A stretch of DNA of 64,000 bases from NCBI GenBank assembly GCA_951217055.1, contig OX578280.1, positions 14,113,394-14,177,393 of the forward strand. Direction: 5' to 3'. A model generated the notes under the pieces. The model was not told the DNA's origin and ran no database searches. It was given only the letters and a program-made list of their open reading frames with translations. The DNA comes from Gerris lacustris. Taxonomy: Eukaryota; Arthropoda; Insecta; Hemiptera; Gerridae. This document shows positions 12,088 through 22,639 of the stretch, piece after piece. Position numbers and translations under genes: made by a program. The number at the start of each line of letters is the position of its first letter. Position 1 is the first letter of the stretch.

Positions 12088-15000
12088 CTCCCCCTTGAAC
12101 TTGCTTCTTCAGTCCTAGATCTTGACAGAGCTTACTGAATCGCAAGAATGGAAGTGGCTTGGTAAGGATGTCAGCAACTTGATCTTCTCCTGCAATATGC
12201 TCCAAGTTGAAGACTCCTTCTTCGAACTTCTCCCTGATAAAGTGAATTCTAACATCGATATGCTTAGAGAGTCTGTGGAAACTTGGGTTCTTAGCTAGTT
12301 TAACAGCTCCCATGTTATCCACCCAGAGAGTTGGTCGTTCTTCCTTTTGGCTTGAGACGTCCTCTAGAATCTGCCTAAGCCAGACTATTTCCTTAGCTGC
12401 TTCGCTTCCTGCGACATATTCTGCTTCAGTGCTGGACGTAGCTACGCATCGCTGTTTCCTGCTGAACCAGGTGATGGCTGCTCCTGCATAGCGGCATACT
12501 ACACCAGACACTGACTTTCTAGAACTTGGATCTGAAGCATAGTCTGCGTCACAGTAGGCTTCTAGGGATCCGCCTTCTCTCGAGTAGAAAAGTCCATGGC
12601 TCGATGATCCTTTTAGGTACCTGAAGATCCTCTTGACAGCTTTCCAGTGCCTTTCCTGAGGATTTTCTGTGGCTTGAGCAAGGTGGTTAACAGCGAAAGC
12701 TATATCTGGCCTGGTAGCCACTGCCAGATACATAAGGCATCCGATAGCTTCCCTGTATGGCACTCTGGAACCAGACTGTTTTGTTTCAGACGTAGAAGAT
12801 ACAAAACCTGCTTCCATCGGTGTTGACTTGGGATGGACACTACTCATACCAAACTTATCTAAAATTTTATTAACATAAACCTCTTGGTTTAAAAAAATTC
12901 CCTTAGGATCCTCCCTAATATTTACCCCTAAATACTGCTCTAAGGGACCTGACGTAATTTGAAACTCTTTCTCGAGTTTTGAAAGAAATTCATCTACGGT
13001 CTCTTTGTCTGATCCTGCAACTAAGCCATCATCTACATAGAGACACAAGATGAGTTTCTTTTCACCTTTCCTGACAAAAAGACAAGGGTCGCCTGCACTC
13101 TGCTGGAGTCCTATTTTCTTAAGATATTCCGTCAACCTACGATTCCAGCACCTGGGTGCTTGTTTAAGACCGTAAAGGCTCTTAACTAACCTACAGACCC
13201 TACCTGTCCCATCCTCATACTCCTTTGGCTGCACCATATATATCTCTTCATCGAGATGACCATATAAGAAGGCGGTTTTTACATCAAACTGACGTAGATG
13301 CAGATTTTCTTTGGCTGCTGTAGCCAACACTATCCTAATAGTGTCAAATCTAGTGACTGGGGAATAGGTTTCATCATAGTCAATCCCCTCCTTCTGAGAA
13401 TAGCCACATGCCACAAGTCTAGCTTTAAACCTGCCAACTGTGCCATCTGCATTGTGTTTTCGCTTGAGAACCCATTTGCTAGATATTGCTTTTCTCCCTG
13501 GAGGTAGATTAACTAGTTCCCACGTCTTATTTTCTAATAAAGAAACCATCTCATCATCCATTGCAGCCTTCCATTTTGGAGCATCTGGAGATGACAATGC
13601 CTCCTCGACATTCCTAGGATCTACATTTGCCACATTAGCAATCCCGTAATAATCTGGCCTCTTTAATTTCTGTCTATCCCTGAGGCGCGGAGGTGAGTAG
13701 TGAGAGATTTCTGATTCGTCTGTCCCATCATCTGATGTCTGGACAGAACTCTCTATAGTGTCTACACTTTGCCTCCCCCTAGCTGGAACTGGAGTTGAGG
13801 AACCTAAAGTGTCAGAGGTAATATCTGAAACTCTGACTTCTCTCCCCCTTGCCTCAGACACTGCTAGATTGTGAATTTCACTACCCTCCCCTACTGGAAT
13901 TGTGACAACTGAACCTAATATTTCTGGTTCACTCTGATCCCTAACCTGATCTTTTAGTGTTACCGTTTCTACTGCCTTCTCGGCCCTAAATGTGACATGT
14001 TTACTAGAAACAACACTTCTCTTATCTTGCACCCAAACCCTATAACCGTCATAACTACAGTAACCTACCAGGACTCCCTTTACGGCTTTTCTACCCCATT
14101 TCCTGCGATTTTGACTCACTACATGCACATAACACTCTGTCCCAAAAATTTTAACATGATCTAAGCTTTCCGCCTTTCCTGTCCACAGTTCTATAGGTGT
14201 TTTTCCAGCAACAGGTGTTGGTGCTGACCTATTTAAAATATAGGAAGCTGTATTTACAGCTTCTGCCCACAGAAACTCGGGAAGGTTTTTGGCATGGATC
14301 ATGGTTCTAGCAGCCTCAACAAGGGTTCTATTTTCCCTTTCAGCCGCTCCATTCTGTTCGGGACAATATGGCATGACAATCCTATGATTTAACCCTGTCA
14401 TCGATGCTAAGTTTTTAACTTGAGAGCAATCAAATTCTCGCCCTCCATCTGTCAAAAACTCCTTTATCGTATGACCTAAAACCTTAGCCTTACACAGAAA
14501 ATCTTTTAATTTAGTTGAAACTTCAGACTTTTCTTTTAAAAAATAAACCTGTCTAAATTTAGAAAAATCGTCCTTAAAACATACAAAATACCTCGCTCCC
14601 CCTAAAGATCTAACAGGCATAGGACCACATACATCCCCATGGATTATATCCCCTGGTTCAAGACCCCTGTTTTGATCTTTACGAGCGCGAAAACTAAGTC
14701 TATGATGCTTGCCATAAACGCAAGCCTCACAGATTTCTTTTTCGTCTCCGTGTACCGTAATGCCCTGATTTTTAAGGTAGGATCTAATATACCTCTTATT
14801 CTGGTGGGAGAGTCGCTCATGCCATATCTGCAGAGTGTCGCTGTTTTTAACTATAGCAGCGACCTGAGGTACCAGGACTTTTAACTTCATATAATAAAGT
14901 CCACCTCTCCTCTCTGCTACAGCCTTGAGTTGTGCTCCTTGCTTCAGCGTGCAAATTCTAGAATTCATACCAGCTGTCATTCCTTTATCTAAAGAGGACA

Positions 15001-16123
15001 ATATAGAGAACAAATTATGACTAGCCTCTGGCACATACCAAACATTCTCTAAATAGCCGGTGATAACATTTTTCTTACCAACATCAAACTGAACATTAAT
15101 GTTCCCCTGCCCTAAAGCTGACATTTTCTGTCCATTCCCGATAAATACGTCCCTAGGTATTACAAAAGCCTCCCAGGAAGAGAACCATTCTCTCCTATTT
15201 GTAATGTGCTGAGTAGCACCAGAATCTGCTATCCACCCTTCAGTAATATCTACCTGACTAACAGACATCCCGATATAGCCTGAAGTTTCCCCCGACTTCC
15301 TACTCTGGTTACCTTTCCTAGGACATTGGTTTTTGTAGTGCCCAACCTGGTTACACTGGAAGCAGGTTATGTTCTTCTTATCAGGTGTCATCTGTTTCGT
15401 CTTATCTGGACGCTTGTTCGAGGATTTCTTGAAGGATTTGACGTTCTCATTTCTCTGCGATGCAACGAGACCTTGCATGCTTGAGCTGCAGTTCTTCTCC
15501 GATAACCTCTGTTCAACCGTACACAGTCGCTCTCTTAGCATACTGACTGTTCTGTCCTTCTTCGGTACGGACTCCCATGCATTTGTAAATTCTAAATATT
15601 CTGATGGTAACGTATTAAGGACACGGTTGAGAAACAAAGACTCTGGAAGTTTTACCTTGTCTTCCTTCCATGTTTCGTCGAGAAGCTCAGTCCACAGTTT
15701 TTCTAACTTAGCTATGTGGGTTGCTACATTTTCAGTTGGATCCTTTTCCTTGATGCCGAAGAACAAATTGAACAACCTGTCCTGCCTTTGTTCAGTCCGC
15801 TGCTCAAAAATCCCGTTCAGCTTTTCCCACATTTCTTTAGCCGAGGTGGTCATGTTAATCAGCTGCCTCACTTTCGATGTTACACTTGTCACAATAATGT
15901 TCTGAGCCATAAATTCTATTTTATTATAAGCCACAAGTCTTGCGTTATAGTCTGCAATCTCTGCCGCACTACTTGTAGCTTGGGGTGAGGCTGGCGCTTC
16001 TAAAGTTCCACTTACTGCTGGCATTAGACCATATGCCTGAAGTTGGATCTTCACCTGAAACTTCCAGTCTAACCAATTACTTTGGCCTTCTAGTTTTTCA
16101 ATGGTAATCACTTTTGGCTCCAT
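12071..16123 (-). CDS. Copia gag-pol polyprotein, intact
   Basis: One uninterrupted frame of 1350 residues from the ATG at 16123; the frame is open nine bases further up, with only a TTG. Order: N-terminal copia-type Gag (about 1-210); CCHC zinc knuckle C254-C257-H262-C267; aspartic protease with DSG at 300-302; integrase zinc region H435, H440, C465, C468; integrase core D497, D559, E595 (DD35E spacing); reverse transcriptase (about 840-1090) with YVDD at 1029-1032; RNase H with D1192, E1233/E1235 and D1269. The protease-integrase-RT order is diagnostic of copia rather than gypsy. Gag and Pol are in one frame, so the Gag to Pol ratio must be set by something other than frameshifting, for example splicing as in Drosophila copia. 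The stop lies within the 3' LTR. All catalytic residues are present. Confidence 0.97.
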   Translation of the reverse strand: MEPKVITIEKLEGQSNWLDWKFQVKIQLQAYGLMPAVSGTLEAPASPQATSSAAEIADYNARLVAYNKIEFMAQNIIVTSVTSKVRQLINMTTSAKEMWEKLNGIFEQRTEQRQDRLFNLFFGIKEKDPTENVATHIAKLEKLWTELLDETWKEDKVKLPESLFLNRVLNTLPSEYLEFTNAWESVPKKDRTVSMLRERLCTVEQRLSEKNCSSSMQGLVASQRNENVKSFKKSSNKRPDKTKQMTPDKKNITCFQCNQVGHYKNQCPRKGNQSRKSGETSGYIGMSVSQVDITEGWIADSGATQHITNRREWFSSWEAFVIPRDVFIGNGQKMSALGQGNINVQFDVGKKNVITGYLENVWYVPEASHNLFSILSSLDKGMTAGMNSRICTLKQGAQLKAVAERRGGLYYMKLKVLVPQVAAIVKNSDTLQIWHERLSHQNKRYIRSYLKNQGITVHGDEKEICEACVYGKHHRLSFRARKDQNRGLEPGDIIHGDVCGPMPVRSLGGARYFVCFKDDFSKFRQVYFLKEKSEVSTKLKDFLCKAKVLGHTIKEFLTDGGREFDCSQVKNLASMTGLNHRIVMPYCPEQNGAAERENRTLVEAARTMIHAKNLPEFLWAEAVNTASYILNRSAPTPVAGKTPIELWTGKAESLDHVKIFGTECYVHVVSQNRRKWGRKAVKGVLVGYCSYDGYRVWVQDKRSVVSSKHVTFRAEKAVETVTLKDQVRDQSEPEILGSVVTIPVGEGSEIHNLAVSEARGREVRVSDITSDTLGSSTPVPARGRQSVDTIESSVQTSDDGTDESEISHYSPPRLRDRQKLKRPDYYGIANVANVDPRNVEEALSSPDAPKWKAAMDDEMVSLLENKTWELVNLPPGRKAISSKWVLKRKHNADGTVGRFKARLVACGYSQKEGIDYDETYSPVTRFDTIRIVLATAAKENLHLRQFDVKTAFLYGHLDEEIYMVQPKEYEDGTGRVCRLVKSLYGLKQAPRCWNRRLTEYLKKIGLQQSAGDPCLFVRKGEKKLILCLYVDDGLVAGSDKETVDEFLSKLEKEFQITSGPLEQYLGVNIREDPKGIFLNQEVYVNKILDKFGMSSVHPKSTPMEAGFVSSTSETKQSGSRVPYREAIGCLMYLAVATRPDIAFAVNHLAQATENPQERHWKAVKRIFRYLKGSSSHGLFYSREGGSLEAYCDADYASDPSSRKSVSGVVCRYAGAAITWFSRKQRCVATSSTEAEYVAGSEAAKEIVWLRQILEDVSSQKEERPTLWVDNMGAVKLAKNPSFHRLSKHIDVRIHFIREKFEEGVFNLEHIAGEDQVADILTKPLPFLRFSKLCQDLGLKKQVQGGVLKSI
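12088..12097 (-). other. Polypurine tract of the copia element
   Basis: On the coding strand AAGGGGGAG directly abuts the 3' LTR, the expected place and composition for the plus-strand DNA primer. It also encodes part of the C-terminus of the polyprotein. Confidence 0.8.
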
Positions 16124-16252
16124 TATTTCCAAGACGTATTTTCTTTTTTTTTCTTTAAAAAATAAATTGACAGCTTAAAAAAAAACTTATAAAAAAAAGA
16201 AATTTTGAAAAGAGATAAAATTTGGCGACTTATTTCTTCTTCCTTGATCACA

Positions 16253-16266
16253 CTGGGCCCATGACC
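16253..16266 (-). promoter_or_regulatory. Primer-binding site, initiator tRNA-Met half type
   Basis: Read on the coding strand, GGTCATGGGCCCAG lies flush with the 5' LTR. It complements the anticodon stem-loop region of initiator tRNA-Met with one mismatch rather than a tRNA 3' end. Drosophila copia is known to prime from such an internal iMet fragment, so this element probably does the same. Confidence 0.8.
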
Positions 16267-16458
16267 TGATGAAACAAGATTTCAGTGGAGGAAAGAAAGC
16301 ACTAATATATTTTCAATACAAATGTAACATCAAGATTAAACACAGAAAAAAGATTTGACAAAAATACAATTCAAATTAACAAAGTCATCTATACTGTCAT
16401 ATCAAAATATGCACAGTAGACATATATATATATATGCAAGTTCATATACTCTTCAACA
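16267..16458 (-). repeat. Copia 5' LTR
   Basis: 192 bp, identical to 11896-12087. Expected to hold the promoter and polyadenylation signals; no strong TATA box can be told apart from its TA tract. Confidence 0.95.
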
Positions 16459-16463
16459 GAAAT
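16459..16463. repeat. Target-site duplication, right
   Basis: GAAAT directly right of the copia element, matching 11891-11895. The flanking sequence continues into a family D-type motif. Confidence 0.9.
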
Positions 16464-16589
16464 TAATTTGGGACTATCTGCGGGCTACTTTCGACAAACC
16501 ATCCAAATTTCATAATAATCAGTTGAGTACTTTTGAAGATATAGGTGTAAATAAATGTATGTTTGTGCGTTTGTGGAAGATAAAAAAAT

Positions 16590-17175
16590 AGAATGCCAAT
16601 TAGTGTGGCACATAGCTTCCTCGCATCCTATCATGTACTTTATTGTTATATTAACAATATAACAAGTAATATCGTTATATTACTTTATTGTTATATTGTT
16701 TATTGTGTAAAAACTATTAATAGTTTTAGCGATCTTTAACACTTTATAGCGGTGTCGCTGTTGGTTTTACTAAAAAATTATATTTGAAAATAATGTTTGT
16801 CTCATTGAGTAGATGAAGTTAGATTTTTTCCCCGACCTAAAATTCCAATTTTAAATTTGTAGTTCACGTTTACGCGAGCGTTGCTCGTGAACGCTTGAAC
16901 GGATAACATTGTCCAACGAACTAGTCCTGGGCCGGTAAAATGAAAATTTCTACCAAATTTCATCAAAGCGGTCGACATTTACTCAAGTTATCGTCACACG
17001 TTTCATAATTCGCGGACACGCAGACCGACAGACAGACAGACAGACTCGAGACCAATAATGTTCCCTGATGTCTAAAACGGATTTCTGTCTTGGAATTTTT
17101 AAAATCTCTTAAGTTAACGTGAACACAATGCTTCCGTTACCTTCCGTTACCTTCCGTTCGGTAAGCTCAAAAGCA
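16590..17175 (+). mobile_element. Family D composite repeat
   Basis: Left end GCCAATTAGTGTGGCACATA, right end at a triplicated CTTCCGTTAC then GGTAAGCTC. An inverted family C segment with ACGCGAGCGTTGCTCG lies in the middle, followed by an ACAGACAGACAGACAGAC run. The compact copy that reveals the insertions in the copy at 3956. Confidence 0.55.
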
Positions 17176-18405
17176 AAATGGGCGCAGAAGGTTGAAACTT
17201 ACATGGGACTAACAATGGGCTAATGATGACCTACCATTTAGATTTAATTAAAATCGGAAGAGAAGGTTTTAAGATATGTTAGTTCGCAAAAATACGGTAA
17301 TGGATTTTTTTTATCTTTTTCCAACTACAATATCTCGAAAACGGTTTGTCTCACTTCAAACATGCATAGAACCTTTTTTGTGCAAAATTATGTGAAAAAT
17401 ATTTTCGGTAATAACACTTTTCTTCAAAAAAATAAACCGTTTTGCGTAAAAAGTGAAAAAAAGTAAATTTTGGACTTTAAGGAGGGGGGAACTTTACAGT
17501 TTCTTACTACTATACCCCTTAAGAGTGTTTTCATAAAGTTTCAAAACTTTATAAATTATTTCCACTATTATTCCATATTTTCCTGGACTATTCGTTTGTT
17601 TACAAATTTAATTTGATTGATTATTAGATTTATTAATGTAAAAAGAGTTTAAGTGTGCAAAGTTTGTCTAAGAGTTCCTACCTAAAGGTTTTATGTTGCT
17701 AATCTTCTTTTCTTTATTTCGTCTATTGCTAAAACACATATTAAAGAGTAATCTTTATATGTTTGCACTCATATAATACCCCGTCTTCCCTCGTGTCACG
17801 AACTTAACGACTGCTTCTTCAGTTTTGCAGTAAAATTGCGTTATTGTTTTAAGTTAAGCGGATTTATTATTACCATTTGAAAAACGGCAATCACTATTAT
17901 GAAACACATAAATAACTTCTGTTTATATATTTCACACACAGATTTAGTAAACATTAACTTATATTGTTTTTTGTTTAATCTTATTGTTTTATTTTCTGAA
18001 TTCTCGTAATTGTTTGATCTGATATTATTAGTGTTATTTTATAACTTCAGCCACTGTTGCAAAAGACATAAATAACTTTTGTTTATGTAATCACACAGTG
18101 ATAAAGTAAACTATAAACCGATATTTTTATTTTTTATTCTAGTTAATTGAATGAATTTTAACTTAATAAAATTATAAACATTTATTTATCTTTAAACATT
18201 TTTGAAAGATAGTTTTATAGAACTGTTTATACCATTGGACATTTTTTTAATTTAATGTTTAAAAGTTTGCTTTACGTTTAAATTATACATTGCCTTTTTA
18301 TATGAAGCCTTTAATTTAATCTATAAACTCTTTATATCTCATATTTTGCTTTATATTCTTCTCACTTGTTGTAAATTTCCTTTAAACTCGATGTTCGAGA
18401 GTTAA
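17176..18405. other. AT-rich intergenic, nothing recognised
   Basis: Includes remnants resembling family D internal sequence (about 17170-17420). No coding-like frame. Confidence 0.4.
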
Positions 18406-18408
18406 TGC

Positions 18409-18531
18409 CCCCATACACGGTCAAAAAGTTTGCGCAAATATCATGTTTGCGCAAACATGATGTTTGAAGTGTATGGCCTAAATTTGCCCGATATCAGGTT
18501 TGCGCAAAATGTTTCATCGTGTATGAGGACC
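18409..18531. mobile_element. Tiny MITE with internal perfect palindrome
   Basis: Ends CCCATACACG and CGTGTATGAGG are inverse. Inside, 18440-18461 is a perfect 22-base palindrome centred on TTTGCGCAAA, and TTTGCGCAAA recurs twice more near the ends. Probably a miniature non-autonomous element. Confidence 0.45.
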
Positions 18532-18740
18532 TTTAAGGAACAACAGCGTATAATTTTAGGTTTCTGTACAAAGTACAAAAGAAACCTTATATAACGGCTC
18601 TGTCTGTCTGTCCGTTGGTGTCTGTCCGTTGCTTGTTTCAATTCATAAACTACTATAGCTAGGAACATGAAATTCGGCTGTGAAATGACACAGGTGCATC
18701 TCGGCATTTGAGACAACTTGACACATTTTTGATTTTTCAC

Positions 18741-19840
18741 ACTTAAAATTTTTAAAATATCGGCCAATATGGCGGGCGACTAAAAAAATGTTTAGTCACC
18801 ATGACATGTTATATATCAATTTAAAGGTATTTAAATGAAGAAAAAGAATATGCAACTATTAAAATTTCACACGCAATATTTTCAAGATGGCTGGCGACTA
18901 AAAAAGTTCTTATAGTAACTATGACATGTTATACATCAATTTAAAGGTCTTGAAGTACAGAAGAAGAATATGCAATTATTAAAATTTTCAAGATGGCGGC
19001 CAATATGGCGGGTGAATAAAAAAAGTTTTTAATCACCATGACGTGTTATATATCAATTTAAAGGTCTTGAAATGAAGAAAAAGAATATGCAACTATTAAA
19101 ATTCACACGTAATATTTTTAAGATGGCGGGCGACTAAAACAAGTTTTTAGTAGCTATGACGTGATATACATCAATTTAAAGGTCTTGAAGTGTAGAAAAA
19201 GAATATGCAATTATTAAATTTTTCAAGATGGCGGCCAATATGGTGGGTGATTAAACATTGTTTTAGTTACCATAACATGTGAGCCAGGGTGGCCGAGGTC
19301 GCAAAGACACCGGGCAGCTATCTCTGAGTCGAGGCAACTCGAGGTCGTGGGTTCGATCCCGGGCCATGATACACCTAATGCATCTATGAATCGCGGACGG
19401 AGCAGGGCGAGGGACACCCCCTGAGGGGTTCTCTTCCCCCACGTCGTCTAGTGGGTTCGATCCGTGTCATGAAATGTGATCTGTATCTATGGTTCGAGGT
19501 CGGAGTAGGCGAGGGGAAGAGGACCCCCTGAGGGGTCCTCTTCCCCCACACTTTGAAGCACGCTCATATAGCTTACTAATGACCACATCATACTCGCTTC
19601 GGCGGTACAATGTACAAATGTATGGAACTCTCCACCACGGGGAAGTAACATGGGTCCACTGTAGGCCTGATTGCGAGGTTCGAACAAGTGATTCGTCCTA
19701 CCCGTCTAGTAGGAAGTACTAGTTAACTAGTCTAGTCTACCATAACATGTTATACATCAATTTAAAGGTCTTGAAGAGTAGTAAAAAAATGTTATTATTA
19801 AAATTAGTGTAATTATATTACACTTAATAATTTTAACTTT
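18741..19840 (+). repeat. About 118-bp tandem repeat, split by a SINE
   Basis: Roughly five and a half units. Each carries AAGATGGCGG or AATATGGCGG, then a CACCATGACATGTTATA-type motif, then ATCAATTTAAAGGTC, then AAGAATATGCAA. Units start near 18768, 18889, 19003, 19121 and 19239. The last is interrupted by the SINE at 19281-19737 and resumes after it. Confidence 0.8.
19281..19737 (+). mobile_element. tRNA-derived SINE, copy 1
   Basis: A 457-bp insertion flanked by a perfect 13-bp direct repeat, TACCATAACATGT (19268-19280 and 19738-19750). The head has GGTGGCCGAGG-type box A and GGGTTCGATCCC box B with a serine- or leucine-like long arm between. The body contains a duplicated GGCGAGGG block and ends with CTAGTAGGAAGTACTAG. 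The second copy at 61747-62221 shares the whole order. Confidence 0.85.
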
Positions 19841-21505
19841 AATGTTCAGAAACCGGCGATTATCGCCTCACGTACTTACGTGAAGCGCGCCTTACTTGTT
19901 TGATCTTGAGTCCAGAGTCCAGAGTTGATGTTTACATGTCCGTACGTCTTTCCGCTCTCGCCCGCACTTTTGAACTAATAGTTTAAACTAAGAAGTTTAT
20001 TTTGTAATTTAGTCTTAAGGGAAAGAGTTAATATCTGCAATGGCGCAGTCTATGTACCTTAACATAAACATCGACATTTCCGGACTTGGCACAACAACAA
20101 TGTAAATGTAACTATACTTAATAATGTAATATTTACTAATATTTTCAATCAAAACTAAATTAGTTGATGATTAATTAGTAAAACGAAATTTAATGATAGT
20201 TATTTAACACATTTTCATAATAATAAATTTGTTTTTGTTTTCTACTTGTAATTATTGTTGTTTCTAAGTTGGTACTACTGAGTAGGACTGAATCAGCTGT
20301 TGAATTCCACTAAACATTTTTTCTTAACCATACCACGCTTGTTGTAGATTGTTTATATCCGAAATCATCGTCTCTTTTTTCTTGTACTTTTACCATTATT
20401 TCAAAGATACTACGTATAAAATCTTTAATAATAGGTAATAATACGTTTAATGATGTGAAATTGTCAATAAATAATGGTACTGTAAAACGAGTGCTTATCA
20501 TCGAATGTTTATCCGTATCTTGTCATTCATTTGTGTTTAAATTGTTTTTTTTAAATTAACATTCACGTGTTTAGTGATATATATGTATTGCTTTTACAAA
20601 ATATTTCTCTGTTAAATAAATTTAAAGAAGAAATTATAACATTTTTATAACTTATGAAACTTAGAAATCGGACTACGATATTTCTGGACACTGATATTAC
20701 TACGAGACAACTGACTTTATATATGACTCAATTGTAGATTTATAATGATTTCAAGTTCAGGTACATACTTTGTACAATGTAATAAAGCTCTAGTTTAGAA
20801 TAATATCAGGGATCAGGAATAGTATGTACCAATTTTTTTATAATAAATAAATAAAATAAATAAGTTTATTGTTGCTCATATACAATGTAGAACTTAAAAG
20901 TACAGTAAAAATTTAAAAAAAGTATACAATTAGCAGTATAAAATTTAGCACACTATTTTCCACACGAGTATTAAGACTTCCAAATTTTACTTAGGTTTGT
21001 TTATTTATCTTTTTATTTGATTATTCTTATGTGCGATATTTATTGTTTTTTTTATTATTTTAAAATTTAGCCTGGGGATTAGAGTTTTTAAGTATCATAG
21101 TCCTTCTCTATTTTATTATATCTATTTACTTATCTATTATCCTTATCCATTACCTAAAATTTCTTTATCTTTCCCTCACTCTTATCTTCCTACTCACTCC
21201 ACTTTATTTAACTAATGTACTCAGTGTTGAATCTCAACTCCAGCCTGACCATTATCGGTTTAGTTTTTTATCACCACCAGCAGTTCTATCTGAAATTACC
21301 ACCAACACTTCACTTAGATATACAACCTCACCATTAATAGTTCTGTTGAATATCTCATAAAATCAGGGTTTCCACCTTACTAATATTTGCTGCACTGTGT
21401 GCTTCCGCTTCTCAAACCTAATCATCTGAGCAGTTATCATCCACATTATCATCCTTATCACTATCATCACTACCCACTAATATACTAATAAACAACAAAC
21501 TAATA
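19841..21505. other. Intergenic, possible LINE tail
   Basis: Mostly AT-rich without genes. At about 20845-20885 an AATAAATAAATAAAATAAAT tract followed by GTTTATTG reads, on the minus strand, like the AATAAA plus simple-repeat tail of a LINE. The DNA to its right (to about 21490) would be its 3' untranslated part, with no reverse transcriptase visible. Confidence 0.3.
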
Positions 21506-21800
21506 CTAGAAAACAACGTTTTTACCGATATCTTACGTTCTAACGTAATGATATTAATAAAACTTCATACTCATCGTCTAAAGTACAATTGAAACAAGCA
21601 TGTAAAATTTCAACCTGATACAAGTAGACGTTTTTGAGTAGGGAAGAGATATTTTTTATAATATTTTAAATTAGCAGGCCGGGTAGGTAGACAACAGTCC
21701 TATTTCCTACCAACTACAAACATACTCTTTAACTATAAACTCATCATGATTAACGTTTATCTCAATATTCAATACATATTTATTGTTAGACGCTTGCTTT
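21506..21800 (+). mobile_element. Family C repeat, 3' part
   Basis: Starts in the AACAACGTTTTTACCGATAT motif and runs collinearly with the other family C copies to GACGCTTGCTTTAATGA. Confidence 0.5.
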
Positions 21801-22275
21801 AATGATACAAATAATGCTTCTTGTTTCTTTTAATTTTGCCTTAACTCTGCTAGGTGCAAACTGTAAGTTATTTTTAATTTTGTCTCTTACTTCGCCATGT
21901 ATAAGTTGTTAGCAACTTATACATGGCGCAACTTATCAAGCACCCTTAAGCAGGGCTAAGCTAAGATTATTATTATTATTTAGAATGATCTTAATCCGTA
22001 ATTTTGAGGTTATCCAAAGTTTTAATTACAGCAATAAGTTAACATGCACTAAAAAGGAGAAACCCTTTTAAAAATTATGCTTTTCTTTTAATTTTGCCTT
22101 AACTCCGCTAGGTACAAACAGTTTTAATTTTGTCTCTTTTCTAACTCCGCCATGTATAAGTAGTTAGCAAAGTGTACGTACTTAGCAGTGTGATTTTACA
22201 ATTTATATTTAATGAAAAATGTAAGGATCTTCGTTCCTACCGGGTGTCCCGCGACACCACACGTATTTTTTTTTA
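21801..22275 (+). repeat. Family E segment, partly duplicated
   Basis: Contains two versions of a block with TTAATTTTGTCTCTT and CGCCATGTATAAG, and ends GTTCCTACCGGGTGTCCCG then CGACACCACACG. The same order follows the family C copy at 43497, where a Harbinger-like element sits exactly at this point. An AAGCAGGGCTAAGCTAAG piece at 21950 resembles the edge of family G at 8640. Confidence 0.5.
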
Positions 22276-22284
22276 AATATAATA

Positions 22285-22632
22285 TTATGTCCCGTTTACA
22301 ATGTTGAAGATTGTGTCATCATATCGGAAGAAACGTTTGCTGCAACTAAGACCTCTAGAGATATAGGAAATCAATGTAATGTCCTGAAAGTGGTTTAAAC
22401 TTGGCTTCAGATGCTGGTTGAAGTGAGCAAGTATCTGTGTAACTTGTTCTTTACTCAGTAAGACGGTAAACTCAAACAAAAGGAAGGATGCCTGGTAGCA
22501 GAGAACCCTGAGCTCTGAGCCCGGTGCTAGCAAGTTCAAACTCTGACAACTTTCCTCTGACAATAAGGGTCCAAAACCCCAGGCCGGCTTTCCCGTCACT
22601 CTTTGACTATGAAGACTTTCAACTTGGAACAT
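22285..22632 (-). CDS. Unrecognised 115-codon ORF, possible exon or retrocopy
   Basis: An open frame from ATG 22632 to TAA with a more protein-like residue mix than other short frames here: all residue classes, leucine-rich helical stretches, seven cysteines or more, no low complexity. No signal peptide or membrane segment stands out. I do not recognise the family. Directly after the stop the coding strand reads AATATTATATTTAAAAAAAAA, which could be the A tail of a processed retrocopy. It lies between repeats without a visible promoter. It might equally be one exon of a host gene or a chance frame. Confidence 0.3.
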   Translation of the reverse strand: MFQVESLHSQRVTGKPAWGFGPLLSEESCQSLNLLAPGSELRVLCYQASFLLFEFTVLLSKEQVTQILAHFNQHLKPSLNHFQDITLISYISRGLSCSKRFFRYDDTIFNIVNGT

Positions 22633-22639
22633 CTTGACA

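Larger units (their letters stand above)
11896..16458 (-). mobile_element. Complete Ty1/copia LTR retrotransposon
   Basis: A 4563-bp element bounded by two 192-bp LTRs that I read as identical base for base, beginning TG and ending CA on the plus strand. It is flanked by the 5-bp direct repeat GAAAT on both sides. It has a primer-binding site next to the right (5') LTR, a purine-rich tract next to the left (3') LTR, and one long gag-pol frame with all expected domains. Identical LTRs indicate recent insertion. It sits inside a family D/C repeat region. All hallmarks of an autonomous copy are present; whether it is expressed cannot be seen. Confidence 0.97.

Noticed and set aside
13298..15988. 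Plus-strand open frames of 69-178 codons
   Set aside because: All lie antisense to the intact copia gag-pol frame and have no independent support.
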